Part shown: one piece after another, positions 35,899-49,800 of the stretch
Layout: the number at the start of each line of letters is the position of its first letter
Numbering within the stretch: position 1 is the stretch's first letter
Source: Owenia fusiformis
Taxonomy: Eukaryota; Annelida; Polychaeta; Sabellida; Oweniidae
Direction of reading: 5' to 3'
Assembly (NCBI GenBank): GCA_903813345.2
Contig: CAIIXF020000002.1
Span: 23,202,455-23,266,454, forward strand
Length of the DNA stretch: 64,000 nucleotides
Program-made: the position numbers and the translations under genes
The notes under the pieces: generated by a model
What the model was told of the DNA's origin: nothing
Databases searched by the model: none
The model's input: only the letters and a program-made list of their open reading frames with translations

Positions 35899-38800
35899 AT
35901 GGCTGAAGCGCAACGTTCACGGCCAAGCCGGCCTGCCCAGCCAAGCACACAGCAACATCCTGGCAACACATCAAATGGAGTAACAAGATCTTTAGACTGT
36001 TTACAGCAGATTAAACAATACCACGATGAGGCTTACCTGTATATTGAACAAGGACTCACAATGGATGAGCAAGGAAATAAAGAGCAAACTATTGTTTCAT
36101 ACACAAAGGGTCTTAGCCTTATAAAAAAAGCTCTAGACATTGACGTTAACCATAACACACTAACTGGCGACCAATTAGATAAAGCTAGTAGATTACAAAC
36201 CAAAATGACCAAAACTCGTATTCAGATTCAGTCGAGAGTTGACGATCTTCAGTGTGCTAGTAGAAGTAATGTTGAGACTCCAATGGAAATACAGAGCCCG
36301 GCATATGAATTTCCTCCAAGTTATGAAGACTCTGTTTATGACAGTATCATGAATGATGAGACAAGTAGTAATAGTAGTGTCGACTCATTTGTGGCAGATG
36401 CAGAACAGGTACCTTTAACAGTAATTTGCTTTTGGCTAGTTTCAACAATTTTAGCTCAGATTCTGTACGGCTATGAATAATGTAATATTAAAGTCAGGGT
36501 AATTTTTAGTAAGGTCAAGTTTTGCTGAAGTAACAGAAGCGTTGACTCATCTGTGGCAGGGGTTGATTTTACTGATAGCTAGTAGCAAGTTTGCTACCTT
36601 ATATCAATTTTTGCTACCTGAACATAAGCAATTTTCTTTTCCTACTGATAAAACATTAAGCTCAGGGTCAAAGGTCAGGGTCATTTTAAGTAAGGTCAAG
36701 TTTTGATAAAGTTCATCTGAAGTAAGTTTTAATCGTCATGTATCATTAGAATCTAGAACAAAGATTTAGCTAAAGCACTTGCAAAAGAATAACAGTTCGT
36801 GACTTCTCTGAATATAAGGTGACGGGTTCAGGGTTCTTTGTTCATATCTTTTAGTATACTTCTCCATCCCTTAGATTTATAATTGAATTAAATACAGTTG
36901 TCTCAATTTCTATTTTCAGCTATTTTCAATTGAAAATGAGGTCCAAATCTATTATATATCAGCTGAAGGATATGTTAGTGCACCATCATATCCTTCCTCA
37001 TTGAAAATATGCAAATTCAGAGGTCAAAATGAGGCGTCCAGAGAAGACGGAAGACCCCCGGGATTCCTAAATGTTGGTGAATGGGTGTATCCATTGATTC
37101 CTGGGACATCCCCTGTGTTACAGGCAGAGTATGGAGCTTATATTTTCCCAGATGTGCAGTCGGATCAACCAGGTAAGTAAAGTATAGAGGCATTTATACA
37201 GGCAATTTACAGCCATTCAAATAAATCTTGCAGAAACTTTTCAAGGGGAGTTGAAAGCCCCCAAATTGTTATTTTCAATATTTGAGAATCAGGATCTATC
37301 AGGAGTCTTTTAACTTGTTACAACTTTTTTTGTAGGAAACTTACCAAATTTTATACCTTACAAAAAAGAAGCTCTGTTAGCAATTTATCTTATGTTGATG
37401 AAGGCTTTTATAACTTTTCTTGATAGACCTCGCTATAGTCTTTATTTGTTTGTACAAATAAATATTCATTGTCATGAAAATGTCATGCAAAAATCGAGTA
37501 AAGTCACTGTCAGTCACAATAATGTATATTCCTACTGTATAAATATCAGCTCGATAAAACTAGCCCAAAAAAATAACAGAATCAGTTGAACTTATTTATT
37601 TTTACACATATTTACCAGGAGCTGCTGTTGGTCTTATGCTTCCACCAACCCTCTCACAATCAGAGAGATCAAGGTTTGAACAGATCCTTGGTTCTTTAAC
37701 TGATATGAGAACGACACCATCAGCCCCTGTAGAAGGTGTCGCTCCCTCTGCCCCTGTAGAAGGTGTCACTCCCTCTGCGCCTGCCCAAGAGAGACCAGCG
37801 TCAAGGCAACCAGAGCCCAGATCCCGAGTGGCACCAGAACGACCAGCCAGACCACCAACAATCGCTTCTGCAGATGCTAGTAGATTACCACAGAGAAAAA
37901 CTAGTACCAAGATTGCGCAGGGGATTGTCACAGGTAGGATTTTACCCAAGATGGAACAACAGTGATGTATTACAAAGAATTAAATACTTTATTTTGTACT
38001 AGGAATTACATGTACTAGGAATTACATAATTAGGTTAGTTTTAAGTACAATAGCACTCACATTTCAGATGATTCACATCTCTGCCAATTGATGGAAGCAT
38101 TATTTCATACCAGTGATTTGCCATATCCATTAAAATTTAAGTTGTATATCCTATATGTACTATGTGCTATAAGGAGTAAATTGGGCAAATAAACACAACT
38201 GAAAAGTCCCTCGTTTACATCTTAAAGTAGTTGATACATAGATTCACTATCCAAATCTCATCTTTAATATTTACTTTTAAGCTTCTGAATGGATTTCATG
38301 GGGTGTTGAGAAAACTGCAGAAAAAGGGGGTGAAATCCTAAAGTTTGGCTCAGCTAAATTGAAACAGCATATCAAGCCTGATGAGTTGAAGAAAGATGTT
38401 GACCCTAATGTTATCAAAGGTGTTGAGGTTGCCAGACAGGCCACTGGGGTTGCTGTTAAAGTGAGCGGCTTCCTTGGTTAGTGAGGTTTTATTTCATCGT
38501 ACTAGAGTTGTTCATTTAAAGGGGTATTCCTTGCAAGACCATCTCTCTCCTAATATGGTAGCTATAACCATATACATACTTTGCAAGTTTATCAAAAAAC
38601 AGAAAAATGTTTTGAAATGGTCAATATTGATCACTTAAAAATGTAGTGCTCAATTCCAGTAGGCTGCCATCTTTTAAAATTTCACTCAGGAAGTGATGTC
38701 ATCGACTCTCAACTTTGCATATAACATTAGGTAAGGAGCTATTAGAATTACTAAACCAGCTGAATATTTTTTTCTATTTGGTCTATATTAAAATCCTCTT

Positions 38801-41058
38801 GATGATCTCTTCTTTAGTTCTAAGTTGACAACTCATGAAAATATTTTTACACAGAAGATAAGGGCTTCTTGTTTAGAAGTGATTTTGTACTTCTTTCCTA
38901 TACTGTAATAGACAAGGTTATAACAGGTGAGAGTCGATGACATCACTTCCTGAAAGAAATCTGAAAAGATGGCAGCTTACTGGGAATGAGTACTACATTT
39001 TTAAATGATCAATATTGACCATAAGAAAACATTTTCCTGTGTTTTGCTAAATATGTAAAGTATATATATGATTGTAGCTACCATATCAGGGAGAGAAATA
39101 ATCTTGCAAGGAATGTTCCTTTAAGTGATCAGTGTTTGCTTAAAACAGATTTCAACATTTTTGGAAAAAAGATGATTTTTGACAAAAGTTGTTAATTTTC
39201 AAATATTTGAATTTCGTGCCATTGGAAAATAATCTTAAAATAAGGTTTTCTCTGTTCTCTGTGTTCAAGATCTTATTTCACTCTTATTTGCTCATTTTTC
39301 AACCATTCCTCTTAATTCTTTCAATGGGAAATAGATCACTGGATGTAAGCAATGCAATATTTTGAGCAAAAAGTATTTAAAAAATAATTTGTTGAAAGTG
39401 ATTTAAACTTTTCTTGGGACCTTACTAAAAAATTTCCATCAGAAAGCATCTGCTTTAAGAAAATAAATTGCTAGATTGGAACTTTTATATGTTGATTAAT
39501 TTTCCTTTGAACTTTTCAAGGTGCTTTCAATGAAACATGTCATAAATTATAAATTTTTCTATTGCAGTCAAGAAGGTATCGCAAGCAGCAGGATATCTTG
39601 CCCGTCAGGCTGTTCCAGTTATCAGACGGAAAGGTAGTGAGATGGGCCTAATATCTGACAGCAAAATGGACAATATACTAGAGGTGGCTTCTGGAGGCCT
39701 AAAAGGTACATGTATACATAATACGAGGGGTGCTCATAAAGTTTCCATAATATTTTTTTTTCAAAATGATGTGTATTCTAATGATTTTTTTTAATCCAGC
39801 AGAATATTCTTATAACAGAAATTGATAATGGTTGCCATAGTAACCATAACCCAAGGGACCCTGGGAAACAACTCAAGTGTCCTTTGATTGGTTCAATTCA
39901 AAATTTTCTTTGATTATCAATCTGAACTAAAAATATTATTGCTGAGAAAGAAAAACAATGATGACTTTTAATTACATATCAGCATCTATAAAGATATAAT
40001 GAATGTATATTGTGCTACTTTTGCCAGGTTGATTTGGCTAAAGAAAAATAATCATCAGTATTTTGACTCCATCTTATAATGTACATGTTAAATCCTTGAA
40101 TGTGTTGACTTTTGTGTTGTTCTAGGTTGGGGCACAGTGTACCTGAGTTTGGAGACAGCGGGAAAGTCATTGCTACACAACATCACAAATGAAACAGTAG
40201 ATGTAGTACAACACAAGTAAGTTGATGTCTGTTGAGAATACGCTTTAAATAAAATAGAGTTTGTTTTGTTAGTCAGTGAAGCTATACAGTTTTAAGAGAA
40301 CCAGTTGAGAGGGCGACTGTTATTCCTGGGGGTCATAATAAATCCCACAAAGGAATTGCCTTCAAACACAGGAATTTCATATAATGTATAAAAGCTTCGA
40401 AACCAAAAGTAAGAAAGTACAGTAAAACTTGTCTTTGTCTCTAGTGGACACCCTGCCTCTGTACATACTCTACTGAATTTTGTATAAATTAGCCTCTCTG
40501 TAATGAACACCTACAAACATTGAATGTTTTTTCTTAGCAAAAATAATGTTCAATATATGCAGGTGTTACTGTACTTTACTTGAAAGGTGACTTTAAAGGT
40601 GTATAAAGTGAGTCATAACTACCATTTTTTGTATAATCAAGGAAAGGTGAATATATAAACATCAGTAAGTAGGTGAACCAGGAAGTCGCATGTTTTTACC
40701 TATCATTTTATACATTTTTCCGTAAAAAGCTTCAATATTTCTATGTAAGATATTTGATCCAGAATTTGAGTTCAATCTTTTAATTTGGATTTCGTGATCA
40801 GTTTCAGCATTGCTCAAGATGGCTATCATATTCTAGACTATTGTATTTCCACTTTCCAGGTATGGGTCTGATGTTGGTAAAGCCACAGAACATGCCATGC
40901 ATGCTACAGGAAACCTACTTGTAGCGGGACACAATATTAGCAGCCTTGGGCCTAAAGGAATTGCTAAGCGTGCAGTAAAAGAAACAGGAAAAGCTGTGAT
41001 AAACAGTGGAGAGATGGAAAAAGAGGAGACTGAGAATAAAAAACCAAAGCAAAACTAG
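35899..41058 (+). CDS. SPART: Spartin, 7 coding exons
   Basis: Exons: 35899-36408, 36920-37172, 37619-37933, 38282-38476, 39568-39705, 40126-40216, 40860-41058. GT/AG junctions and phases close to 567 codons, 566 aa (human 666 aa). An N-terminal MIT domain (about 34-118) binds ESCRT-III proteins in the family. A PPxY motif, PPSY at 139-142, corresponds to the human PPAY that recruits Nedd4-type ubiquitin ligases. The C-terminal senescence/plant-related domain spans exons 4-7 (from SEWISWGVEKT). Spartin acts at lipid droplets, endosomes and the midbody; loss in humans causes Troyer syndrome. A likely 5' UTR acceptor lies just upstream (TTTTTTCAG near 35855). A Lys-rich C-terminus ends the protein. 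The gene is divergent from TMEM184C and convergent with KIF4. Confidence 0.93.
37724..37785 (+). repeat. 30-bp coding tandem repeat in spartin exon 3
   Basis: The unit GCCCCTGTAGAAGGTGTC(G/A)CTCCCTCT is repeated twice plus a partial copy, encoding SAPVEGVAPSAPVEGVTPSA. The 30-bp length keeps frame. Confidence 0.85.
38516..39124. mobile_element. Foldback element in spartin intron 4, about 610 bp
   Basis: Arms start TTTAAAGGGGTATTCCTTGC and end GCAAGGAATGTTCCTTTAA. Inner pairs include GGAAGTGATGTCATCGACTC and its complement. TTAA lies at both tips. The arms are about 200 bp each. No coding sequence. Confidence 0.82.
39722..39760. mobile_element. Solo mariner-like end
   Basis: ACGAGGGGTGCTCATAAAGT after a TA resembles mariner terminal repeats. 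No partner end was found in the intron. Confidence 0.35.
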
Positions 41059-43856
41059 GAGATTAGAAAAACATAGAAGCAAACAGGGAGGCTTGTAACA
41101 CCATTTGAGGAGACACAATTGAGAGAATGTGTGCTGAATTCAATGCAAATGTGCCATCACACTTGAAACTACCTAATCCAAAATCTGATGCAATACTCTA
41201 AGGTATAAATCTCCATTATGTAAAAGTGAGTTATACCTGAGGTCAGCATTGACAGAAGTTGGAAACAAAAACTGTGCAACTATGTTTTGAGGAATCAACA
41301 GAATGAAATTAATAACGTTCAATGCATATTGTCACCAATAACTATAATAATTTGGAGCCCATTAACAGAACCATCTTAAAGTTAAGAATTCATGAAGTCC
41401 ATTGTTTTCTAACTGTGACATCATCGTAACTATGGTTACAACAATTGATTTACGATTTCGTAACTTTACGAAGTTTCTGTTTTCTTGGTTAACAACTGGC
41501 AGCTGAAAATTTTTGTGGCAGTACAATTATAATGAAACAAATTGAAAAGTTACTGACAAATAATGCATGTACTTTGACCTTTCAAAGGATTTTAATATGT
41601 CCAATTAGTGTAAATATATTTATTGTTATACTTGTATAAAATGAATTGTAGAATAATTCAGTACTGTCAGAGAGCTCCACTTCAGATACCGGTTAAATGT
41701 ATTGTACAAATATTTCTACTCTATGCACTTGAAATAAGTGAAAATAATGTACTTTTTCAATGCATTTGTTAAATGTTCGTCCAGTGATTTGGGTAAAAGG
41801 TACAAATATATACTTATTTTAGTAACTATTATTGGCTCCAAACTTCACTTAGGAATACAGATATTCAAGACTACATGGTCTCAGAACATGCTCCAGAGTT
41901 TCCATGTCATATCAGCCTTGTTTAGTTCAAATATCAAAGCATTATGTCAACTATAAAGAAGTTTAATTCGATGAAACTAAAAGTATCGAAATCAACACCT
42001 ATGTCTGCCATCTTAAATGCGAAGGTAATGGCCATTTCATTAAGAATGTTTAAAAAGAGTTTTTTTGTGGTTTTGAGCAAGTAGTGCACTTTGAAACAAT
42101 AAGATGTATTCTAACAGCTCTATAGATTATTATAATATCCTTCATTTTGCATGTGCCACCATTCCACTAGTTTGACCATGATTGTATAAAATATACAATA
42201 AAACAGACAAATTTATTTTTATTTCATGTTTTATTCTATGCACTATACCTTATATAAAATGCTGGTTTGTGTTGTAATATATACACAGTATAAGAACTCA
42301 ATATTTACAGACTTTACGTATATGTACGCAATTTTGTACATATTTTAGATTTCTCAGTCAGCTTAAATATTTTGTTTGTTAAAATATGCTTATCCATTAA
42401 TAATTAAAATAAAGCTCAAAAATATCATAAAATAATAAAAATATAATATTCTTTTTGTACACAATTGTTTGAAAAGCTGATCAATCAAATAGTCATAGTT
42501 CATGATATTCTCAAATACATTTGAACTGTAACAAATGTGTTGTGATGTTAACAGTAGATACAGTACTCAATTTTTGACAAAGTAACAGATATTGAATTAT
42601 TCATTGAAACACAAGTTTATCTCAAAATTTCCTGGTTCTGTAGAATTCATTGTTTTATTTTAATTTAACACTGATCAAAATATGTTGGCATTTGTGGGAA
42701 GACAAGGTCATCTCATTATGGTTTTAACAACAGTGAAACCTCTAATGTGGAACACCTCTAGAAGTGGAACACTTCAGAGTCCGAAGACCAGATGACTTAA
42801 TTATAAATTAACCTCAATAAGTGGAACACCTCCCAAGTGGAGAGTCTTGTCATAAGTGGAACACACCACAGGTGTTCCACTTACACAGGTTTTATATACT
42901 GAATATTTAAAAATGTTGACTTGCATTTCACCTGAATTTTTCACAAAATCAACAAATTCTCATCCCTCTAACAAAACTAATTTTGTTCTTCAAAAACTGT
43001 TGAGATTTGAAACATCATTCCTTAAAATTAAGCAAGACACAAACATTTAGTGAACAAACTCCACATCATAGGACTTATGCTAATCTGACTGGAGTAAAAC
43101 CTAGAATGTTACTCTACTGTATAATACCTCCACCATCTGATTCCGGTATGATACATTTAATGACTGCAATATATTCATTAACTAACAACTACATGGAACT
43201 CCAAAGTGGACATCTCTCTTCAGTAGATGAACACATTATTGGATTGGAATATAAGTATATTTTTCTCAATAGATGATAATTTATAAGTGAATTGCCACTT
43301 ATATGTTCAATACACCAATCCAGCATATTATGCTACCTATCGGTTTTGATGTCATTCTTACAGTTTCAGGGCATAAAGTATGACATCATAAATTAAGCCA
43401 CCTCAATTTTAATGTCATTCTTATGGCATTAAGTTTGACATCAAAATCTAGCCAACATACAAGTTTTCTTGCTTCATCAAAAAGGGTCAGGATTTACTGG
43501 AAAGGTCTGTATATTCAAACGTTGTTTCTGTACAGTATTGGAGGATAACTATGAACTAACAGTTGCTAGTCAAATACAAGTACAGCATTGTGTGTCACTG
43601 TCATGTATGTCTGCCATCATACTATACCTAGTACTATGTACCACATAATTATGTGGATTTGTTTCACATTTAACGTTCAGCAATCATTCATCTTTCATCT
43701 TTAGCACTGCCATATCATACAATCATTCACACACTGGTTTGTGAAATATAATCTTGCTAGAAACTACAAGACTTGCTTCTGTCTCATTGAGAAAATCTTA
43801 TTTACAATTTCATGTTCGTACTACATTATTAATAATTAGCGAGTTGTTCTCATTCC
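41059..43856. other. Spartin 3' UTR and spacer to the KIF4 stop codon
   Basis: No coding exon is seen. ACAATAAAAC near 42195 is a candidate spartin polyadenylation signal, about 1.1 kb past the stop. A GTGGAAC-type repeat lies at 42730-42892. Two diverged direct copies around GATGTCATTCTTA lie at about 43345-43470. Confidence 0.5.
42730..42892. repeat. GTGGAAC-type dispersed repeat, longest copy
   Basis: It starts GTGAAACCTCTAATGTGGAA and ends GGTGTTCCACTTACACAGGT, giving inverted-repeat ends. It has internal AAGTGGAACACCTCCCAAGT words. It is probably a short non-autonomous element seen as fragments elsewhere in the window. Confidence 0.65.
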
Positions 43857-46800
43857 TTATGCTAAAGGACTGAAAAAGCTTGATCCACTATTCAAGTTCA
43901 ATAATTTTTTCTTTTTCTTCAATCCGCCATCCAATATTGTGGATTCAAGAGTGTCCGATACATTCTGTGTGTCAGAAGCATCACTAATTTTGTCAGATTT
44001 ACGCTTTCCTGATCTGCGTTTAGATTGTTCCGATCGATTTTCTATGTCCATTAATGGTTGAACGCTTTCACTGCTGGGGATGGTTGATTCCGCAGAATCT
44101 GCAGATGCTGGTCGTCCGATGTCAAAGGTTGTGTTCAATGTGCTGGCACTCTGTAATAATAGAAAAGCAGCAAAATCAATATACTGCATCTTAAGGTGGG
44201 TCAAGTAGAACCTGTTTATGAATGTTACTAGTGAAAGATCCAAGTTAATCAGTCAAATTATTTATCCCACTTATCCTGCCTTAATACAGGGTTACTCAAA
44301 AATGCAACCATCTGACTGGAATAACTTTCAATTATGAAAGAATATTTCTGCTGTCCTCAGCACTTTTTCTATGGTAAAGTTATTAAGACATTAAGGGATT
44401 ACATTTGAATTTGAAAGGTGTTCAAGTGAGAATTCAAGTTTGCAGTGTATGCACGATCATTTGGAAGACGAGAGATAAAGATTTCCATCTTTACATTGAA
44501 TTCAAGAAAATGTATCTAAGAGATCAAAAGCTTATACATTGATGCAAAGAAAAGCTAGGGTGATGATGTAGAAAAATTGATATTTTCTGAAGATGACATT
44601 AGATGTTTAACATGTTTACCTGCTTTAAATGGGCTTATTAACATTCACATGTTAATCTGTTTTAAATGGGCTTTTGCAGATTACTGACAGAGACAACACT
44701 TACATCTGAGCCGGAAGGTGATTGAGTCCTGGAAGATGAATTCTTGCATAGCTCTGAATCGCATTTACATTGGACACCACACTCCAGCCCTTTCCTCACA
44801 CATCCGCAGTGGTTTGTTCCACAAAGATTTTTCCCCTTCTTACAACTACATTTTGTATCACCGCCTGATTTGTTGTGGCCCTAGAAAAGCATGTTAAAGG
44901 TTAAAAAATCAATTCATCGCCTGATTTGTTGTGGCCCTAGAAAAGCGTGTTAAAGGTTAAAAAATCAATTCATTGCCTGATTTGTTGTGGCCCTAGAAAA
45001 GCATGTTAAAGGTTAAAAAATCAATTCATTGCCTGATTTGTTGTGGCCCTAGAAACACGTGTTAAAGGTTAAAAAATCAATTCATTGCCTGATTTGTTGT
45101 GGCCCTAGAAACACATTGTTACATGTTGAAAAATTAATTCATTAATGAGCATATTTCCGTTTGCTATGATCTGTATAACTTAAAAGGTAAATGGCATATC
45201 AAAACTGCACAATATCTGAAAATGCTGACCAAGCTTTAATTCAGAGTTCATCACAAATATCTTAAATTACTAGTACTGTTAAACCTGAGAAGTGGAAAAC
45301 CTCCATTAAATGGAACACATTTCCTACACATTAACTCAATGTAAAATGAACCTCTGTAAGTGCAACATTAATTTGAGGTACCAACGATTTTTCACATGCA
45401 CAGGTTGTTCAAATACTCTTGTGTTTAAAAGAATAGATTTGTTAATTGAGAGATATAAAAACGACTTATGAATTTGCTATTGATCAATTAATTTACTCTG
45501 GAATTTACCTGATCACTTCCGTGACCATCTTCATCATTCCATGTTAAGTTAGAATCCCCTTTCTTCTGGCGCTGAAAACACAAAATATACATTTCAGATT
45601 AAATACATTATATCTAAATCTAAGTATCTCCCCATTATTATACAAATATTTCATTCTATTAATTGGATTTCCACGAAGCTTCTTAGGAGTTGTTAACTAC
45701 ATACATGCACAGCATTGTAAGTGATCTCCCCAGGATTTTTTCTCAGGTGGATGCAAAATTCTCATTTCCACAATTCAGACCAAAATTGATAAGGAGACCA
45801 CTGGTTGTACACTCATGGTTTGATCATAAAATAGTGTCTAAATGGAGACTGAACTGAGTACTCTGTACCTAAACTATTAGTAAATACTGGTACATGTACA
45901 TGACTATTCTCACTAGTATTTTATTTTATGAGGCTGACAGTTAAAATTATGGATTTAGTGCTTTGAATGGTTCGAATCGATATTCAGAAGTGTTTAAAAC
46001 ATATTTGCCAATTTCCACCAAAGCAAAGTTGTCCCTATTCACCATTGAACCATGTCACCATAATAAAGGCTTTTTAACTTTTAATGGAGTGCAGTGTTCA
46101 AAGTAGGCACTTATTAGTACATGTATCTATTTTCTACACAAAAGCAAAAAATACTCCAGATATTCATGAATTACTGAGCTACTACCTTCAAAGTTCAAAT
46201 TCTTCGAAAGTGGAAAATATTGAGTCTTTTTGTGAAAGGATGCAAGAGAGTGGAGAGGTTGAATAGTGACTAAGTGTTGCTAAGGGGGGGGGGGTAATCT
46301 AACCCTACTATCACACCAAAGTAATTCTCACTACGTTCTCAAAAACGGGCTTAAACTGTGCACGAACCGTTTGGGATCTGTTTACAAACTTCATGAAACT
46401 ACTAGAACGAGTAGGTCCTCCAGAACTTAGAGCATGCTCAAAACTTTCTGGTGATCGTCAAAACGTTGCCGAATCGGTTTTAAACTGTGTGCGAACTGAA
46501 TGAACGTAGCTACAACGTTCTACAGTCTGTTTATGAGCTTCATGGACTTTCCCAGACGGGGAATGTGATTTAGAATTTTGAATCGATTCAAAATTTGATG
46601 GCGACCATACCGTTCTGTAATCAGGTCATGATGACCTTCTAGACTAAGGGACGCGTTATACGACGTTGCACACCAACGTGGTGCGACCTGAACGCACTGC
46701 AAATGAGATGGACGTATTGAAGACTGTTTATGAACGAAGTAGCTAATTATTTTAGACATATTTCCCGACCACAGCCAGATTGAGCCCATTTTACGACATT

Positions 46801-49800
46801 TACGTAGGACTGGCAAGAATGGGTAAGAACTAGTTTGGTGTGATAGGGGGTAAGGGTAGATTGGAAAACTGTCATGTAAGTGCTATTTATACATCAGATG
46901 TACCTCTGTAGGTGTATTGCCCTGATTGGCATCTCCCTCAGATTCTGTTGGTCTAGGTCCACTACGCTTCTTTTCCTTAGTCTCCTAAAGAGCAATCAGT
47001 CCAACACACTTAATAGTTAATCAGTGCAACACACTCAACAGTAAGTCAGTGCAACACAACACTCTATCTAGATAGAACCCTATACTAAACAACAGGGGCC
47101 CATTTCTAATAATTATTGCCAATGAATATTCATCAAATTCATTTGTCCTAATATGTAGTTACCAGACAATTGAAGTACATGAATCATGACATGATTTTTA
47201 AAAAACGGGTCCCAGAGGTTTCAACAAATTAAATGTAACACAACACACTACAGTTATATTGTCTAACATGCTTTTTTCAAAATAAACAATTAACAATAAA
47301 GCAATACTAAAATCAGGGATAAGAATAGAGTAAAACAAAGGTGTATGAGGATGATATCCAAATGTCAACAACTGTGAATAAATAAATACTGAAAAAAAAT
47401 TGTGAAAATATGTAAATTTCATAAATATGTAAATTTCATCAGGCTTTAGTCCCTTCCCTGCCCCTATATAACGACACTTAAAAATGTTGAATTTTTCAAA
47501 AAATCAATATTCTTCATCAATGCAATCAGTATTGACCACCATCCCTAAAAGTAATAATCAACTTTGCCATTCAACAACTGGATAACATCCTTAAAACATT
47601 TGATTATACATTTTATGCACAAGTAACCTACTTTGCTATTGATAATTTTTCTCTGTAAGTCCTTATGTCTTTGTTGGAAGCCAGGTGTTAGCCCAGGCTG
47701 CCAATCTGCATCATTATCAGAATCGGAGACATCCTCATCTGAGTTATCCTCAATCTCATCCTCGTCTGACATGTACTCATATTGTTTCTTCTGCGCTTTA
47801 TGTTTCCTCTTCTGTAAAACAATATAATATAAAAACTTCAAATTGCCTATGATACAGGTTTTCAGTGGAGAAATTAACCTAATTTTGTTTTTTTGTGTAT
47901 GTAAATAATACATTGTAGTGATTTAGCAATGATACAACCGAAAACCTTCATGTAATCAATTATGTCATACCCTCCATGTAAGGCAAGACATTGTGAAATA
48001 TTTTTGTTCAGAATGATGTTACAACTGTTAAGCCGATGCAGTGAAACCAGTATGTAATATATCGGAACATATGGCTAACTTGTCAGCTTATAATATCAAA
48101 ATGTTTGGTGCATTTCAAAGAATTTGGTTTGCGAAACTATAAAAGTGCCGAAAACCTAAAAGAATGTCGCTACTTTCTATTAATGTTTTCTTACTTCAGT
48201 CATTCTCTCAAAATGGCAAGACCAAAAGTGATGATCAGGAAAAGTACCTTGAGCAGGGGTTTCATTAGCAGCAGGCAACAGGCGATTTTCTCCAGTTTTA
48301 ACAAAATCGCCTGTTGTTTTTAGGGACTTTTCAACTTTTCCATGTTAAATTTATGATTTCCATTAATTTTGCCTGTTTCTTCATTTATTTAGCCTGTTGT
48401 GAGAAATTCAAGTGAAACCCCTGCTTGAGTGTTAAAGATCACTTACCTTGACTGCCTGTCCGACAGGTGTAAAGAATGATGTCCCTACAGGGGAAGCAGG
48501 TAGGCTGTCTCCAAGGCCTGGCATCAGTTTAGTGGCGTATGTATTCTTTGTAATGTGCTGAAATATACAACCCCAGTACATATATATAATATTATCCTAT
48601 ATGAGGTTCAGGATATTGGGATTATATCCTGAGGCTTGTATAATATACCTGCCCAAGAGCCGTAGAATTGAATATGTATTGTGATGAAATATACAACATT
48701 CTTCTTGGTTTATTATCGTTATGTTAGAACGACTAATTCTCATTTTTCTATCTGCTTATATGATAGGTTGTTACTTAGAGTTGAATATCCTTGTTTAATA
48801 CTTATATGTTTAATTCATTTATCTTTTTAAAACATATAGTACTAGTTCTGGATTTCTTTCACAACATAGTGTTTCTAACCCTGATCTAAAAATAAACATC
48901 GAATTATTATTGTGTCAAAATGTCCAGAAAAAAGAGCCTGTATTTCAGTGGTAGCACACTTACTAAGATAGAAGGGGGGGGGTCATGATCTTTTCAATCT
49001 CAAATAAAGTTGATTGCTTTTTCACAATTAAGCCGTCAATGCAGGATTTCGTCCTGTGATTTTATTGAATCTTCATAATATACAACCTACCATTTTAAGT
49101 GTCTTATTCTCTGCCTGACTGTCTACTAGCTGTTCTTGTAGAGCCTCGACCTTCTCAAGCAACTCTTCCTAAGTAACAGAAATAAAAAAGTTAATCGCAC
49201 CAAACATCTGGGTTTGAAAGAGTTAATGTAAGGAAAATTGCCATAGTTTTGTTATTTCTACTACAGTAAAACCTGTGTAAGTGGAACATCCCTTGAAACA
49301 AAAAATGTTCCACTTGGTAGGTGTTCCACTTACAGAGATTCATTGAACATGAAGTTATTGGGGCATGGAATTAAAAAACTATTGCTCTTGTGATTTGCTC
49401 CATTCAACAGTTCAATTTTCAATTTATTTATTCATTGATTACTACAAAATAATGGTTGTATAAAAGGTTTTTCAGATACATTTACAACCCCTTACCTTGG
49501 CTAGTAAGTCTTGCCTTAGCACCTCATCTTGTGTTGTGTTCGCTTGTTTGGATATAACAGCTTTCCATACACGTGCCATCTTAAATGATCAACCCAATGG
49601 TCAGAAAATGAAATATACCCCAAGGCCAGTAATAATATAATATTGAATATCTCCATGAAATGTAATATTTCAAAGATATTTTATGTTTTGGATATATATT
49701 TCTGTTCAAAATTCTAATAACATTTATTTCAATTATTCTGTAAATGGAAATAAAGTCCCCAGAGCCAATGAGACTTGAAAGAGTTAAAAATGAGGACCTT

